Below are positions 14,615 through 22,356 of a DNA stretch of 35,800 nucleotides, in pieces. How positions within the stretch are numbered: the stretch's first letter is position 1; each line of letters starts with the position of its first letter. The translations under genes were made by a program, and so were the position numbers. The notes beneath the pieces were generated by a model. It did not search any database. It saw only the letters and a list, made by a program, of their open reading frames with translations, and was not told where the DNA came from. Source of the stretch: an uncultured Lachnospiraceae bacterium (lineage in GTDB: Bacteria > Bacillota > Clostridia > Lachnospirales > Lachnospiraceae); NCBI GenBank assembly GCA_910577675.1, contig CAJTOR010000038.1:1-35800 (forward strand). Direction: 5' to 3'.

Positions 14615-17152
14615 TTATTTTATGTATTTCTTCAAAATCTGTGTGAGTCTGCCCACATCAATTGGTTTGGCAATATGTTCATTCATCCCGCATGCAAGGC
14701 AGCGCTGGATATCATCGGAAAATGCATCCGCCGTCATCGCCAGAATCGGGAGATCCTTATCCTCGCGTGAAAGCGCACGGATCGCCTTAGCCGCCTCGTA
14801 ACCGTTCATAACAGGCATGCGGATATCCATCAGGATAAGATCGTAAGCCCCCGGTTTAGATGCTGCAAATTTATCCACGCATATTTGACCATTTTCTGCC
14901 CTCTCAAGTGTAAATCCCGCCTCGGAAAGAATTTCCTGCGCGATCTCCCAATTCAGGTCATTGTCCTCCGCAAGCAATATATGCTTGCCCTCAAAGTCCC
15001 TGCCCTCCACAAGTTTCTCCGCCTCTACCTTCGACGTGTTTAACAGATACTTGCTAAGACCAAGGAAAAGGTTCGACTTAAACAGGGGCTTTGAGATAAA
15101 CCCATGGATACCGACTTCCCTTGCTTCCTCCTCAATATCGCTCCAGTCGTATGCGGAGATAATCAGGATCGGGACATTATCTCCCAAGTGCTTGCGGATC
15201 TCACGCGCGGTATGCAACCCATCCATATCCGGCATTTTCCAATCAAGCAGCACCACCTCATAATCATCCTGCTCACCATGCCTTTTTTTCACCATCTCAA
15301 CCGCGGTCTTTCCGTCCGTAGCCCACTCTGCGGTAATACCGATTTCTTTCAGTGAAGATACGGCACTTAAACAGAGGTCTTCATTATTATCCACAACAAG
15401 CGTTTTCCAAGGGGGCAATACCATATCCTCCTCCTTGATTTCCGCCTTCTCAAAATCAAGTGTAACGAAAAACTCCGTCCCCTTACCAGGCTCACTGTTA
15501 AGCTCTATTGTGCCGTTCATAACGTCCACAATCGCTTTTGTAATTGCCATTCCAAGACCTGTTCCCTCCGTCTTGTCAACCTGTGCTTTCTCCTCCCTCG
15601 TAAAGGTTTCAAAGATTTTTTCCTGGAATTCTTTTGTCATGCCGATGCCATTGTCCTTTACCCGAAAATGGCAGCGGACATAATTATCCCCGAGAGGTGA
15701 AGCTTCCTGTTCAAGATAGATATTGACCCGCCCTCCCTCCGGCGTAAATTTAATTGCATTGGACAGAAGGTTAATCAACACCTGGTTTAAACGGATACTG
15801 TCACAGTGTACCTCCTCCGCACAGATATTCTGGATAAAAATGTCGAAATGCTGCTTTCTTGCCTTGACTTGTGGCTGCACAATATTTACAATATTTTCCA
15901 TAGCCTCACGAAGCGAAACCTGGTTCATATTCAGCGACAATTTCCCGCTCTCAATCTTTGACATATCAAGCACGTCGTTAATCAGCCCAAGCAGATGTTT
16001 ACTTGAGAGTGTTATCTTGCCCAGGCAGTCTTTAACGCGCGCCATATCATTAATATTTGCCATCGCAATTGCAGTCATCCCCACAATGCCGTTCATCGGA
16101 GTGCGGATATCATGGCTCATGCTGGAGAGGAACTCACTTTTAGCCTTGTTCGCCTTGGTCGCCTCCCTGCGCGCCTGGTCAAGTTCCTTCATTTGCTGCT
16201 GTGAAATTCTGTAATACAGGATAAAAATTAAGAGGAGCCCTGCCAGGACAATAACCCCTGCAATCATAATAGTATTCTGCCTGCTGTTGTCCATATTCTG
16301 GAGAATATTGTCAAGCACCCCGAACGGCATCACGGAAATCAAATACCATTCCGAATCCGGCAGGTGGGTACATAAAAGCGACTGGTACTCCCCGTTAGCC
16401 ACGCGCAGCACGGTCGAATAATCCTCATTCGCATTGATTGCGCGCTGCAATTCAAGCGCATATTCCTGCGCTGTCTTGTCCTCCTCATCGGCAAACATCT
16501 CCGAGATATGTTCAAAATAATTATCTTCCCTTGTTCTAACTACATATGTACCATCCTTGCGTATAATAAAGGAATACATCAGGCTGTCTTCCTCGTCAAG
16601 GGCAAGAATGCGCTCAAGATAATCCATCGGCAGCGCCGCCACCATGGCAGTGCTTTTCTTTCCCCCCTGCATCGGGTACTCCACTTCTGTAAGCATGCAC
16701 AACTGGCGTTCCCCTTTTGTGTTGATTCCTGAAAATACACGAAGACTGCTATCGTTTAAGACTGCCAAAAAGGTTTTCTCATCCTGATATTCAACCGCAT
16801 CGCCATAAATTACCTGACATTCACCATCTTCCGTATAAAGCCCGAGATAGGAGAAACTTCGCACCTGGGCGCTCAATGCAAGCTGCTCTAGCATCTCCTC
16901 GCCGTACACTTCACTTTCCGGTGGATGACGCTCCAAAATACCCTTCATTTCCATTATCTGCAAGTCAATCACCGCATCAAACTTCTGCAATGTCTGCTTA
17001 GCCATCGCCGTCATGTAGATTTCGCCCACCTCACTGATGGCTGACTTACTATCCTCCTCTATGCTTGAGGAAGCCAATTCAAACATTATTACACAGACCA
17101 CCGCCAACGCGGAAAAACTGATTAACAAAAATCTTCTCGCATTTTTTATCAT
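14615..17152 (-). CDS. Hybrid sensor histidine kinase with two receiver domains
   Basis: An 845-residue membrane kinase. TM1 is at about 8-27, a roughly 265-residue extracellular sensor (double-Cache-like) follows, and TM2 is at 295-314. The HisKA domain has 'SHDIRTPMNG' with phospho-His347. The HATPase domain has N box 'LNQVLINLLSNAIKFT', 'DNGIGM' and 'EGTGLGMAIT'. Receiver 1 has phospho-Asp637 ('LLDWKMPDMDG') and receiver 2 has phospho-Asp776 ('LMDIRMPVMNG') with Lys829. There is no HPt domain; a free HPt protein is encoded at 26444-26806. No DNA-binding output is seen. AAAGGAG precedes the ATG, and the hemerythrin gene follows in the operon. The ligand is unknown. Confidence 0.92.
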   Translation of the reverse strand: MIKNARRFLLISFSALAVVCVIMFELASSSIEEDSKSAISEVGEIYMTAMAKQTLQKFDAVIDLQIMEMKGILERHPPESEVYGEEMLEQLALSAQVRSFSYLGLYTEDGECQVIYGDAVEYQDEKTFLAVLNDSSLRVFSGINTKGERQLCMLTEVEYPMQGGKKSTAMVAALPMDYLERILALDEEDSLMYSFIIRKDGTYVVRTREDNYFEHISEMFADEEDKTAQEYALELQRAINANEDYSTVLRVANGEYQSLLCTHLPDSEWYLISVMPFGVLDNILQNMDNSRQNTIMIAGVIVLAGLLLIFILYYRISQQQMKELDQARREATKANKAKSEFLSSMSHDIRTPMNGIVGMTAIAMANINDMARVKDCLGKITLSSKHLLGLINDVLDMSKIESGKLSLNMNQVSLREAMENIVNIVQPQVKARKQHFDIFIQNICAEEVHCDSIRLNQVLINLLSNAIKFTPEGGRVNIYLEQEASPLGDNYVRCHFRVKDNGIGMTKEFQEKIFETFTREEKAQVDKTEGTGLGMAITKAIVDVMNGTIELNSEPGKGTEFFVTLDFEKAEIKEEDMVLPPWKTLVVDNNEDLCLSAVSSLKEIGITAEWATDGKTAVEMVKKRHGEQDDYEVVLLDWKMPDMDGLHTAREIRKHLGDNVPILIISAYDWSDIEEEAREVGIHGFISKPLFKSNLFLGLSKYLLNTSKVEAEKLVEGRDFEGKHILLAEDNDLNWEIAQEILSEAGFTLERAENGQICVDKFAASKPGAYDLILMDIRMPVMNGYEAAKAIRALSREDKDLPILAMTADAFSDDIQRCLACGMNEHIAKPIDVGRLTQILKKYIK

Positions 17153-17229
17153 ACCCGTTCTCCTTTTACAATATCCTGGAAGTGTCCCTGACAGTCACCC
17201 AGTGTATCCCACCCCAGCGCCATAACTCA

Positions 17230-17257
17230 ATTATACATAGAAGTGTCAAAAAGTCAA
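17230..17257 (-). promoter_or_regulatory. Sigma-A promoter of the kinase-hemerythrin operon
   Basis: On the minus strand TTGACT (17252-17257), 16 nt and TATAAT (17230-17235), about 80 nt upstream of the kinase start. Confidence 0.75.
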
Positions 17258-17363
17258 CCCTCCGGTTAGCTGGCAGAAAATAAAATAGGCGCGGCTGCCC
17301 GCTTTCTTATACAGGATAATACATCGGCAGGCTGTTTTCCTCCCTTTTTTCCTATACTAATCC

Positions 17364-17373
17364 ATGGTACAAT
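17364..17373 (+). promoter_or_regulatory. Probable extended -10 promoter for the GH9 gene
   Basis: TGG-TACAAT lies about 25 nt upstream of the GH9 start. The -35 region is only a T-run, so it is weak and would rely on the TGn extension or an activator. Coordinates are approximate by a base or two. Confidence 0.35.
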
Positions 17374-17397
17374 GCACAAAAACAGGAGGTGACTGCC

Positions 17398-19098
17398 ATG
17401 ATTCATTTAAATCAGACCGGCTATTTGCCGGATGCTGCAAAAATTGCCATAATCACTTACTCTTGCGATACCTTCTTGCTTAAAGACAGCAAAACCGGGC
17501 AGATTGTTTATGAGGGAGCCACAAAGCCATACAATGACGAAAAGCCGGATGAAGCCTCCGGCGATATCGTATATCATGCGGATTTCTCTTCTTTTGGAAA
17601 AGAAGGGACATACATTCTTCAAGCCGGGCAATCAGTTTCAAGCCCCTTTTCCATCAGCAGAAATGTATATTCCAAGCTGAAAACCGACCTGATCCGCAGT
17701 TATTATTTCCAGCGCTGCGGCTGTGCGCTTGATGCGGCATATGCGGGCAGGTTTGTACACGGCTGCTGCCACACTGCACCTGCGGCTCTTTTTGATGACC
17801 CATCCACAAAACTTGACCTTTCCGGCGGCTGGCATGATGCGGGGGATTACGGGCGCTATGTAACAGCGGCAGCCACGGCACTTGCACACCTGCTCTATGC
17901 GTTCATCCTGTTCCCGGATCGTTTCCTTGAACCATTGAACATTCCGGAAAGCGGCAGCACCACCCCCGATCTGTTAAACGAATGCCGCTATGAACTGGAA
18001 TGGCTTTTAAAAATGCAGCGCTCAGACGGCGGGGTCTTCCACAAGGTAAGCACCTGGCACCATGCGCCTTTCGTTATGCCAGAATTTGATACCGCACCGC
18101 TTTACGCCTACGCCGTCGCAACGCCCGCCACAGCGGATTTCGCAGCGGTGACCGCACTCGCTGCACGTATTTTTGCCCCATACGACAATGATTTTTCAGA
18201 AAAACTTAAAGCGGCTTCCCTTCTTTCCTGGGAGTTTTTACAGACTCATCCCGAATTTATCGCTTTTTCCAATCCTCCCGGCAGCGGCACAGGGGAATAC
18301 GGCGATTCATCCGACCGCGACGAGCGTTTTTGGGCGGCGGCAGAACTTTTCTTTCTGACCGGGGAGGCGCGCTTCCTCGATTCCTTCCTTGTCCTGTATA
18401 TGGAAGATTTTTCCAAAACCGCACTGGGATATGCGGCTGTTGGTGGATTTGGTTGCCTTTCCTTCTATATAAATCCGGTGTTTGCAAAAGTTCCCACCGC
18501 CGAGGATACCACTGCAATACCTGTCGCACTGCACATACCTGGCTGGACGGATGACTATATTGCCCGGATGCCGGAATTGCTCAATATAAGGGAAAACATC
18601 CGAGGCGACTTTCTTGCTGCCGCTGCCCACCGCGCTGCCCTTATTCCCCAAAACGCATATTTGGTCGCAATGCAAAAAAGTGACTATTGCTGGGGAAGCA
18701 ATATGACCCTGCTAAACAACGGAATCCTGTTGATCCTCGGTTTCCTTCTTACCGGAAACAATGAATACCGGGAAGCCGCACTCTCCTCACTCCACTACCT
18801 GCTCGGCCGAAACGCCACAGGTTACAGCTATGTGACCGGATACGGCACCCGCTCCTGCCGCCATCCCCATATGCGCACCGTCTTTGCCGACGGCATCGAC
18901 GAACCGATCCCGGGATTTGTTTCCGGCGGTCCAAACGCATATCTCTCAGATGAATTCGGCAAGCGCCATATCGCAGAAGGCACGCCGCCCATGAAATGCT
19001 ATCTCGACGAATACGCCTGCTATTCCCTGAACGAAGTCACCATCTACTGGAATTCACCAGCCGTCTTCGTCACAGCATTTTTTGACGCAAAATCATAA
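17398..19098 (+). CDS. Glycoside hydrolase family 9, cytoplasmic
   Basis: A 566-residue GH9 enzyme, an inverting beta-glucanase or cellodextrinase. Residues 1-85 are the CelD-type N-terminal Ig-like module ('MIHLNQTGYLPDAAKIAI'). The (alpha/alpha)6 barrel follows: 'GGWHDAGDYGRYVTAAA' with the catalytic base pair D147/D150, 'DRDERFWAAAELFFLTG', 'LLGRNATGYSYVTGYG' and 'SLNEVTIYWNSP' with the general acid E546. No signal peptide, dockerin or carbohydrate-binding module is present, so it should act in the cytoplasm on imported beta-glucan oligosaccharides. The ATG at 17398 has AGGAGG eight bases upstream; the GTG at 17389 is inside that site. No transporter or phosphorylase genes are adjacent. 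Confidence 0.9.
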   Translation: MIHLNQTGYLPDAAKIAIITYSCDTFLLKDSKTGQIVYEGATKPYNDEKPDEASGDIVYHADFSSFGKEGTYILQAGQSVSSPFSISRNVYSKLKTDLIRSYYFQRCGCALDAAYAGRFVHGCCHTAPAALFDDPSTKLDLSGGWHDAGDYGRYVTAAATALAHLLYAFILFPDRFLEPLNIPESGSTTPDLLNECRYELEWLLKMQRSDGGVFHKVSTWHHAPFVMPEFDTAPLYAYAVATPATADFAAVTALAARIFAPYDNDFSEKLKAASLLSWEFLQTHPEFIAFSNPPGSGTGEYGDSSDRDERFWAAAELFFLTGEARFLDSFLVLYMEDFSKTALGYAAVGGFGCLSFYINPVFAKVPTAEDTTAIPVALHIPGWTDDYIARMPELLNIRENIRGDFLAAAAHRAALIPQNAYLVAMQKSDYCWGSNMTLLNNGILLILGFLLTGNNEYREAALSSLHYLLGRNATGYSYVTGYGTRSCRHPHMRTVFADGIDEPIPGFVSGGPNAYLSDEFGKRHIAEGTPPMKCYLDEYACYSLNEVTIYWNSPAVFVTAFFDAKS

Positions 19099-19147
19099 CC
19101 CCTCAAGCATCACAAAAACCAAAATCAAAAAAAAAACAAATTCCCTG

Positions 19148-19176
19148 TTCCAAGCCAGCACATTTTATGGTATAAT
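19148..19176 (+). promoter_or_regulatory. Promoter at the head of structured element copy 2
   Basis: TTCCAA (19148-19153), 17 nt and TATAAT (19171-19176) preceded by TGG. The layout is the same as for copy 1 (10577-10605), with a weaker -35. Confidence 0.5.
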
Positions 19177-19329
19177 GTGCGCGAAGGCAAAGCAAGCAAT
19201 ACAAAAAAGGAAAGTGCGGAAACGCGCTCTTCGTTTCCAGCACTTTCCTTTTTTGTATTGCGCCGCGAGCAACGCGAGCTAAGAAAATCTTTGATTTTCT
19301 TAGCTTTGCCGTACCCCCGCGCGGAGCCC
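19177..19329 (+). ncRNA. Structured repeat element, copy 2 (candidate ncRNA or leader)
   Basis: Same plan as copy 1: outer TGCGCG/CGCGCG, closing stem GGCAAAGC (19186-19193) with GCTTTGCC (19303-19310), and a perfect 19-bp stem (19197-19215 with 19242-19260) capped by GGAAA/TTTCC. GCGAGC-AAC-GCGAGC lies on the 3' side. Copy 2 has an extra perfect 13-bp hairpin (19277-19289 with 19293-19305, loop TTT). It shares bases with the closing stem, so the two foldings compete. The stem differs from copy 1 at eight positions, all compensated. It lies upstream of the 44-residue membrane peptide gene. Confidence 0.55.
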
Positions 19330-19430
19330 CCACCTCACAAGTTAAGAACCCTAAACCTTTCTTAACTCACCGTATCCCCGCGCGGAGCCCCTCCTCACAA
19401 GTTAAGAACCCTAAACCTTTCTTAACTCAC
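19310..19430 (+). repeat. Two tandem 60-61 bp repeats, each with a hairpin
   Basis: Units 19310-19370 and 19371-19430 are nearly identical. Each starts with the CGTA...CGCGCGGAGCCCC end of the structured element and continues to the hairpin GTTAAGAA/TTCTTAAC with a 10-nt loop. The duplication lies between the structured element and the small peptide gene, so it would be in its 5' leader. Confidence 0.85.
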
Positions 19431-19467
19431 CACACCCAACACTAACAAGAACAGGAGGCTATACCCA

Positions 19468-19602
19468 ATGGATTCCACCGGACTCATCATATTGGCACTG
19501 ATCATTCTCCTTTGTATCATCGTAGCCGTGATTTCCGTTGCCATAACCGTTACAACGGCATCCGCAGCGGTCGCAGTAGAAGAAGACGAAGAGGAAGACT
19601 GA
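19468..19602 (+). CDS. 44-residue single-span membrane peptide
   Basis: A short gene with AGGAGG nine bases upstream of ATG. The product has a short N-terminus (MDSTG), a hydrophobic helix of about 30 residues rich in I, L, V and A (about 6-38), and a very acidic tail (EEDEEED). A good terminator follows 30 bp downstream. I do not recognise the family. It could be a small regulator of a membrane protein, a type I toxin-like peptide (though acidic tails are unusual there) or a leader peptide. No promoter is seen directly upstream; the nearest is the one at 19148-19176, which would give a leader of roughly 285 nt carrying the structured element and tandem hairpins. Confidence 0.6.
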   Translation: MDSTGLIILALIILLCIIVAVISVAITVTTASAAVAVEEDEEED

Positions 19603-19631
19603 CACAGACCATAAAAGACTAACACAAAACC

Positions 19632-19670
19632 AGAACCCTGTACCACACGGTCACAGGGTTCTACTTTTTC
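19632..19670. terminator. Bidirectional terminator after the small peptide gene
   Basis: A perfect 10-bp stem AGAACCCTGT/ACAGGGTTCT (19632-19641, 19653-19662) is followed by a T-tract on the plus strand and by GGTTTTG on the minus strand. It can serve the peptide gene and the convergent Ig-like operon. Confidence 0.82.
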
Positions 19671-19682
19671 TAACATAATTTA

Positions 19683-21140
19683 TTACAGATAATCATCATC
19701 CGGGTCGGGTGCATCATCCACCACGATCTCCTTCTCCTTAACCAAAATATAGGTTCCCGCCCTGAAAAGCGCCACATCGATCACCCCGTCCGCGCCAGGT
19801 TCCAAATTCACCCGCGCAAGCACAGTTTTGCGGTTCGGTGTATAATACAGGTAGGTGCCAATCCCCTTTTCCTTATCGGATTCCTTGACCTTGTAATTGG
19901 ACGGCAGTTCAATCCTCATGGTCAGCGGGAAAATATCGTCCTGCGTTTCGTCCGCTAACAGTATATCAAAAGCCATATACTCAAGAACTTCCGCCTCAAC
20001 GCGGTTTAACAGACTCTCCACCCGGTCGGGTTTTAACGATTTCCCGACGATGGCATCCTTATCCACGCGCTTTGGCAGGGCTACCTGCACCTTTGCACTG
20101 TCCTTTGTATTCTTTACCACAAAGGAAGCGGCATTGCTGTAGCTTGCGCCCGACCTTGCGATACCATTTACATTGATGGTGGTACTCTGCCCGCCGTAAT
20201 GTATAATAATAGTATTTTCACCCGTCATCATAATGCGGTCAGAAGAAAACTCAAAATCCTTTACAACCGACTTGGTGCCATCGCTGAAAGTCGCAGTCAC
20301 CGTAACATCCTCCGCCGCGACATAATCGCCGACCTCAACGCTGCCTCCCCGGTAAACCGCCTCGATGCTCTCCGCCGTCAACTCCACACCCTTTACGGTA
20401 AATTCCGCTGTCTTTCCGCCAAAACTTACCATCATCTTATTTTCCCCAAGTTCCTGCACCACCGGCGGAATCAGCCGGTAATTGTAGATGCGCTCCGAAG
20501 TGCCGTCCGTATAAAGCGCCGTAACATACAAATTCTTCTCAGGGATCGCATAGCCCTGCGGTGCCCCCTCACCCTCGTAAACCGCCGTCAGCATGGAAAC
20601 GGTCTTTGCAGGCTGCGTGTAGACATAAACCTCGGTCTGTAAATTATTGTAAGTTATCTGAACCTTCTGGCTGTTCGATGATGTAATCACCGGGTTTACA
20701 ATCCGGTAATCATAAATCTCCTCCATACTCCCGTCCGTATAATACAGATTGACAGTAAGGCTGGCAGCACCCACCTTATTTCCGACACTGAGCATCTCGC
20801 CGTTGTACACCGCATAGAGTGAGCTTGGTTTCTTGCCAAGCACATAAACTTCCGTCACCTTCCCGCGGTAGATAATCATAACCTTGTTCATCCCGTCCGT
20901 AAGCACGCGCTCGGTTGACATTGCAAAATCCGTTACCTCGGCGGTTGTGTTGTCGCTGAAAGATGCCGTTACCGATATCTTATCCCTAGGGATCGCCCCG
21001 CCAATCTCAATCGCCTCGCCGGTGTACACCGCGCTGATATAAGTTACAGTCGGGTCGGCTGCATCCGCGCGCACCGGCAGGATCATAACACATAAGAGCA
21101 TGCTGAAAATCAGTATGCCAAGCCCCCATCTCCTTTTCAT
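19683..21140 (-). CDS. Secreted protein with four Ig-like repeats
   Basis: A 485-residue protein. Residues 1-27 are a signal peptide (basic MKRRW, hydrophobic core, cleavage near VRADA). Four repeats of about 80 residues follow, each with the pattern '.xAVYxGEA..G...xxxxVTAxFSDGT...V.DF...' and a 'NKVMIIYRGK'-like strand. This is an Ig-like beta fold of the bacterial Big_3 kind. A C-terminal domain of about 130 residues ends in an acidic tail (VVDDAPDPDDDYL). No sortase motif, dockerin or transmembrane anchor is seen. It probably acts at the cell surface as a structural or adhesion protein. GAGGAGG precedes the ATG by six bases. It is the second gene of a two-gene operon, 12 bp after the first. 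Confidence 0.75.
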   Translation of the reverse strand: MKRRWGLGILIFSMLLCVMILPVRADAADPTVTYISAVYTGEAIEIGGAIPRDKISVTASFSDNTTAEVTDFAMSTERVLTDGMNKVMIIYRGKVTEVYVLGKKPSSLYAVYNGEMLSVGNKVGAASLTVNLYYTDGSMEEIYDYRIVNPVITSSNSQKVQITYNNLQTEVYVYTQPAKTVSMLTAVYEGEGAPQGYAIPEKNLYVTALYTDGTSERIYNYRLIPPVVQELGENKMMVSFGGKTAEFTVKGVELTAESIEAVYRGGSVEVGDYVAAEDVTVTATFSDGTKSVVKDFEFSSDRIMMTGENTIIIHYGGQSTTINVNGIARSGASYSNAASFVVKNTKDSAKVQVALPKRVDKDAIVGKSLKPDRVESLLNRVEAEVLEYMAFDILLADETQDDIFPLTMRIELPSNYKVKESDKEKGIGTYLYYTPNRKTVLARVNLEPGADGVIDVALFRAGTYILVKEKEIVVDDAPDPDDDYL

Positions 21141-21152
21141 GCCGCACCTCCT

Positions 21153-21983
21153 CTACTTCTTTGCATCCGCTGCTTTCTGGATATAATATTCTTCCATCTC
21201 CGCTATCGTGATGGACGCGCCCGCCGTAATGCGCTTTTGGATTGCCTCAAGGCGCTCCACCTTAGCCTTCTCTTCCTCCGTCAGGTTCTTTGTGCTCTTA
21301 GGGGCGGTGTAGACATACTTTTTATCCATCTTCTCCGTTGTCACATAGACATCCTTCTCATTCTTCTCCGTGTTCTCAAGCACAGTCACATCGAACGACA
21401 CGGATTTTCCGCTCGTCTTATCCTTCATCGTGATCTTTGCCTTCCCCGCCGCCCTCGCATGCAGGAGCCCTGTTTCCTCATCCACCTTGGCAATCAGCAC
21501 ATCCGAGGTCGAGAACGTAAACTTCGCCCCGTCAAAACCATATGCTTTCCCGATTAGCTGGTAATCGCTGTTTGCAACAAGTTTCGTCTTTTTATTTGAT
21601 ATGGATATGTACGGTTCCTTCACTGTCACGGCAATTTTGCCCGTATAGGTTTTTCCGTCCTGCTTCATGGTTGCCGTCACCGTGGCAGTTCCCTTTGCCA
21701 CCGGCTTGATTACGCCCTTAGTATCCACCGTGGCAACCTTCTTATCACTTGATTTGTAAGTGACCTTCGCCGATTTCGCCAGATTCTTAAATTTGATCTG
21801 ATAACTTTCATAGCCCACATAAAGTGTTTTTTTCGTGACTGTTACTTTCGGTGTCGCCGCCTGCAATGTAAGGCTTTTTACCATTGTGGCAAACATCACT
21901 GCCAACACCAAAAAAACTGCAATCCGGCGCATGCGCAGGTAATTTTCCTGCACACCCTGCCCATGTCCCCTAAAGAAACCCAT
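21153..21983 (-). CDS. Secreted or membrane-anchored protein with Big_2-type Ig domains
   Basis: A 276-residue protein. A basic N-terminus (YLRMRRIAV) and a hydrophobic stretch, about 20-40, form a signal peptide or anchor. Two Ig-like domains of the Big_2 type follow: 'VTYKSSDKKVATVDTKGVI' with 'KPVAKGTATVTATM', then 'FTFSTSDVLIAKVDEETGLL' with 'HARAAGKAKITMKD'. The C-terminal 70 residues are charged and helical. The ATG at 21983 is chosen because AGGAG lies seven bases upstream. It is first in the operon with the larger Ig-like protein, and the two probably work together at the surface. Function is unknown. Confidence 0.72.
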   Translation of the reverse strand: MGFFRGHGQGVQENYLRMRRIAVFLVLAVMFATMVKSLTLQAATPKVTVTKKTLYVGYESYQIKFKNLAKSAKVTYKSSDKKVATVDTKGVIKPVAKGTATVTATMKQDGKTYTGKIAVTVKEPYISISNKKTKLVANSDYQLIGKAYGFDGAKFTFSTSDVLIAKVDEETGLLHARAAGKAKITMKDKTSGKSVSFDVTVLENTEKNEKDVYVTTEKMDKKYVYTAPKSTKNLTEEEKAKVERLEAIQKRITAGASITIAEMEEYYIQKAADAKK

Positions 21984-22269
21984 ATGCATTCTCCTCTCCT
22001 GACAATTAAACCTTCCGCAAACAGAGATGTAAATTTCTTCCAGTTTCATTCTGCGGAAGCTTCCTGTCAAACCTGCACTACATTTTACCCGGACAGCCGG
22101 ACTATGTTACAGAAACAAAAAGTCCCACCACCCTTTTTTCTCCTAAAGCTTACCACAGTTTTTTGTCAAAATTGTTACAACCCGGATATTTTTTCTTGTT
22201 CCGCAATTCTTTTACGTCGAAGGAAATTTGGAATCCGCTTTGCTGCTTTCTCATATCCTCGTACTTCCA

Positions 22270-22331
22270 CAAAGAAATCCCCCTTACCCACCTATTCATC
22301 TTTGTGACTAAAAGGAAAGGAAACTTCTTTG
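22270..22331. repeat. Degraded relative of the 13596 hairpin
   Basis: CAAAGAAATCCCCCTT at the left and CTTCTTTGGTAGGTTAAAT at the right match the ends and right flank of the 13596-13650 hairpin (CTTCTTTGATAGGCTAAAT), but the arms no longer pair well. It lies 26 bp after the helicase stop codon and may be its terminator. The rest of the 21984-22356 gap shows no clear promoter. Confidence 0.45.
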
Positions 22332-22356
22332 GTAGGTTAAATATTCTAAACCCCTT

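Noticed and set aside
17320..17352. A second sigma-D-like site (AAAA-16-GCCGATGT) on the minus strand upstream of the kinase
   Set aside because: Both boxes deviate from consensus, and a much better sigma-A promoter lies at 17230-17257.
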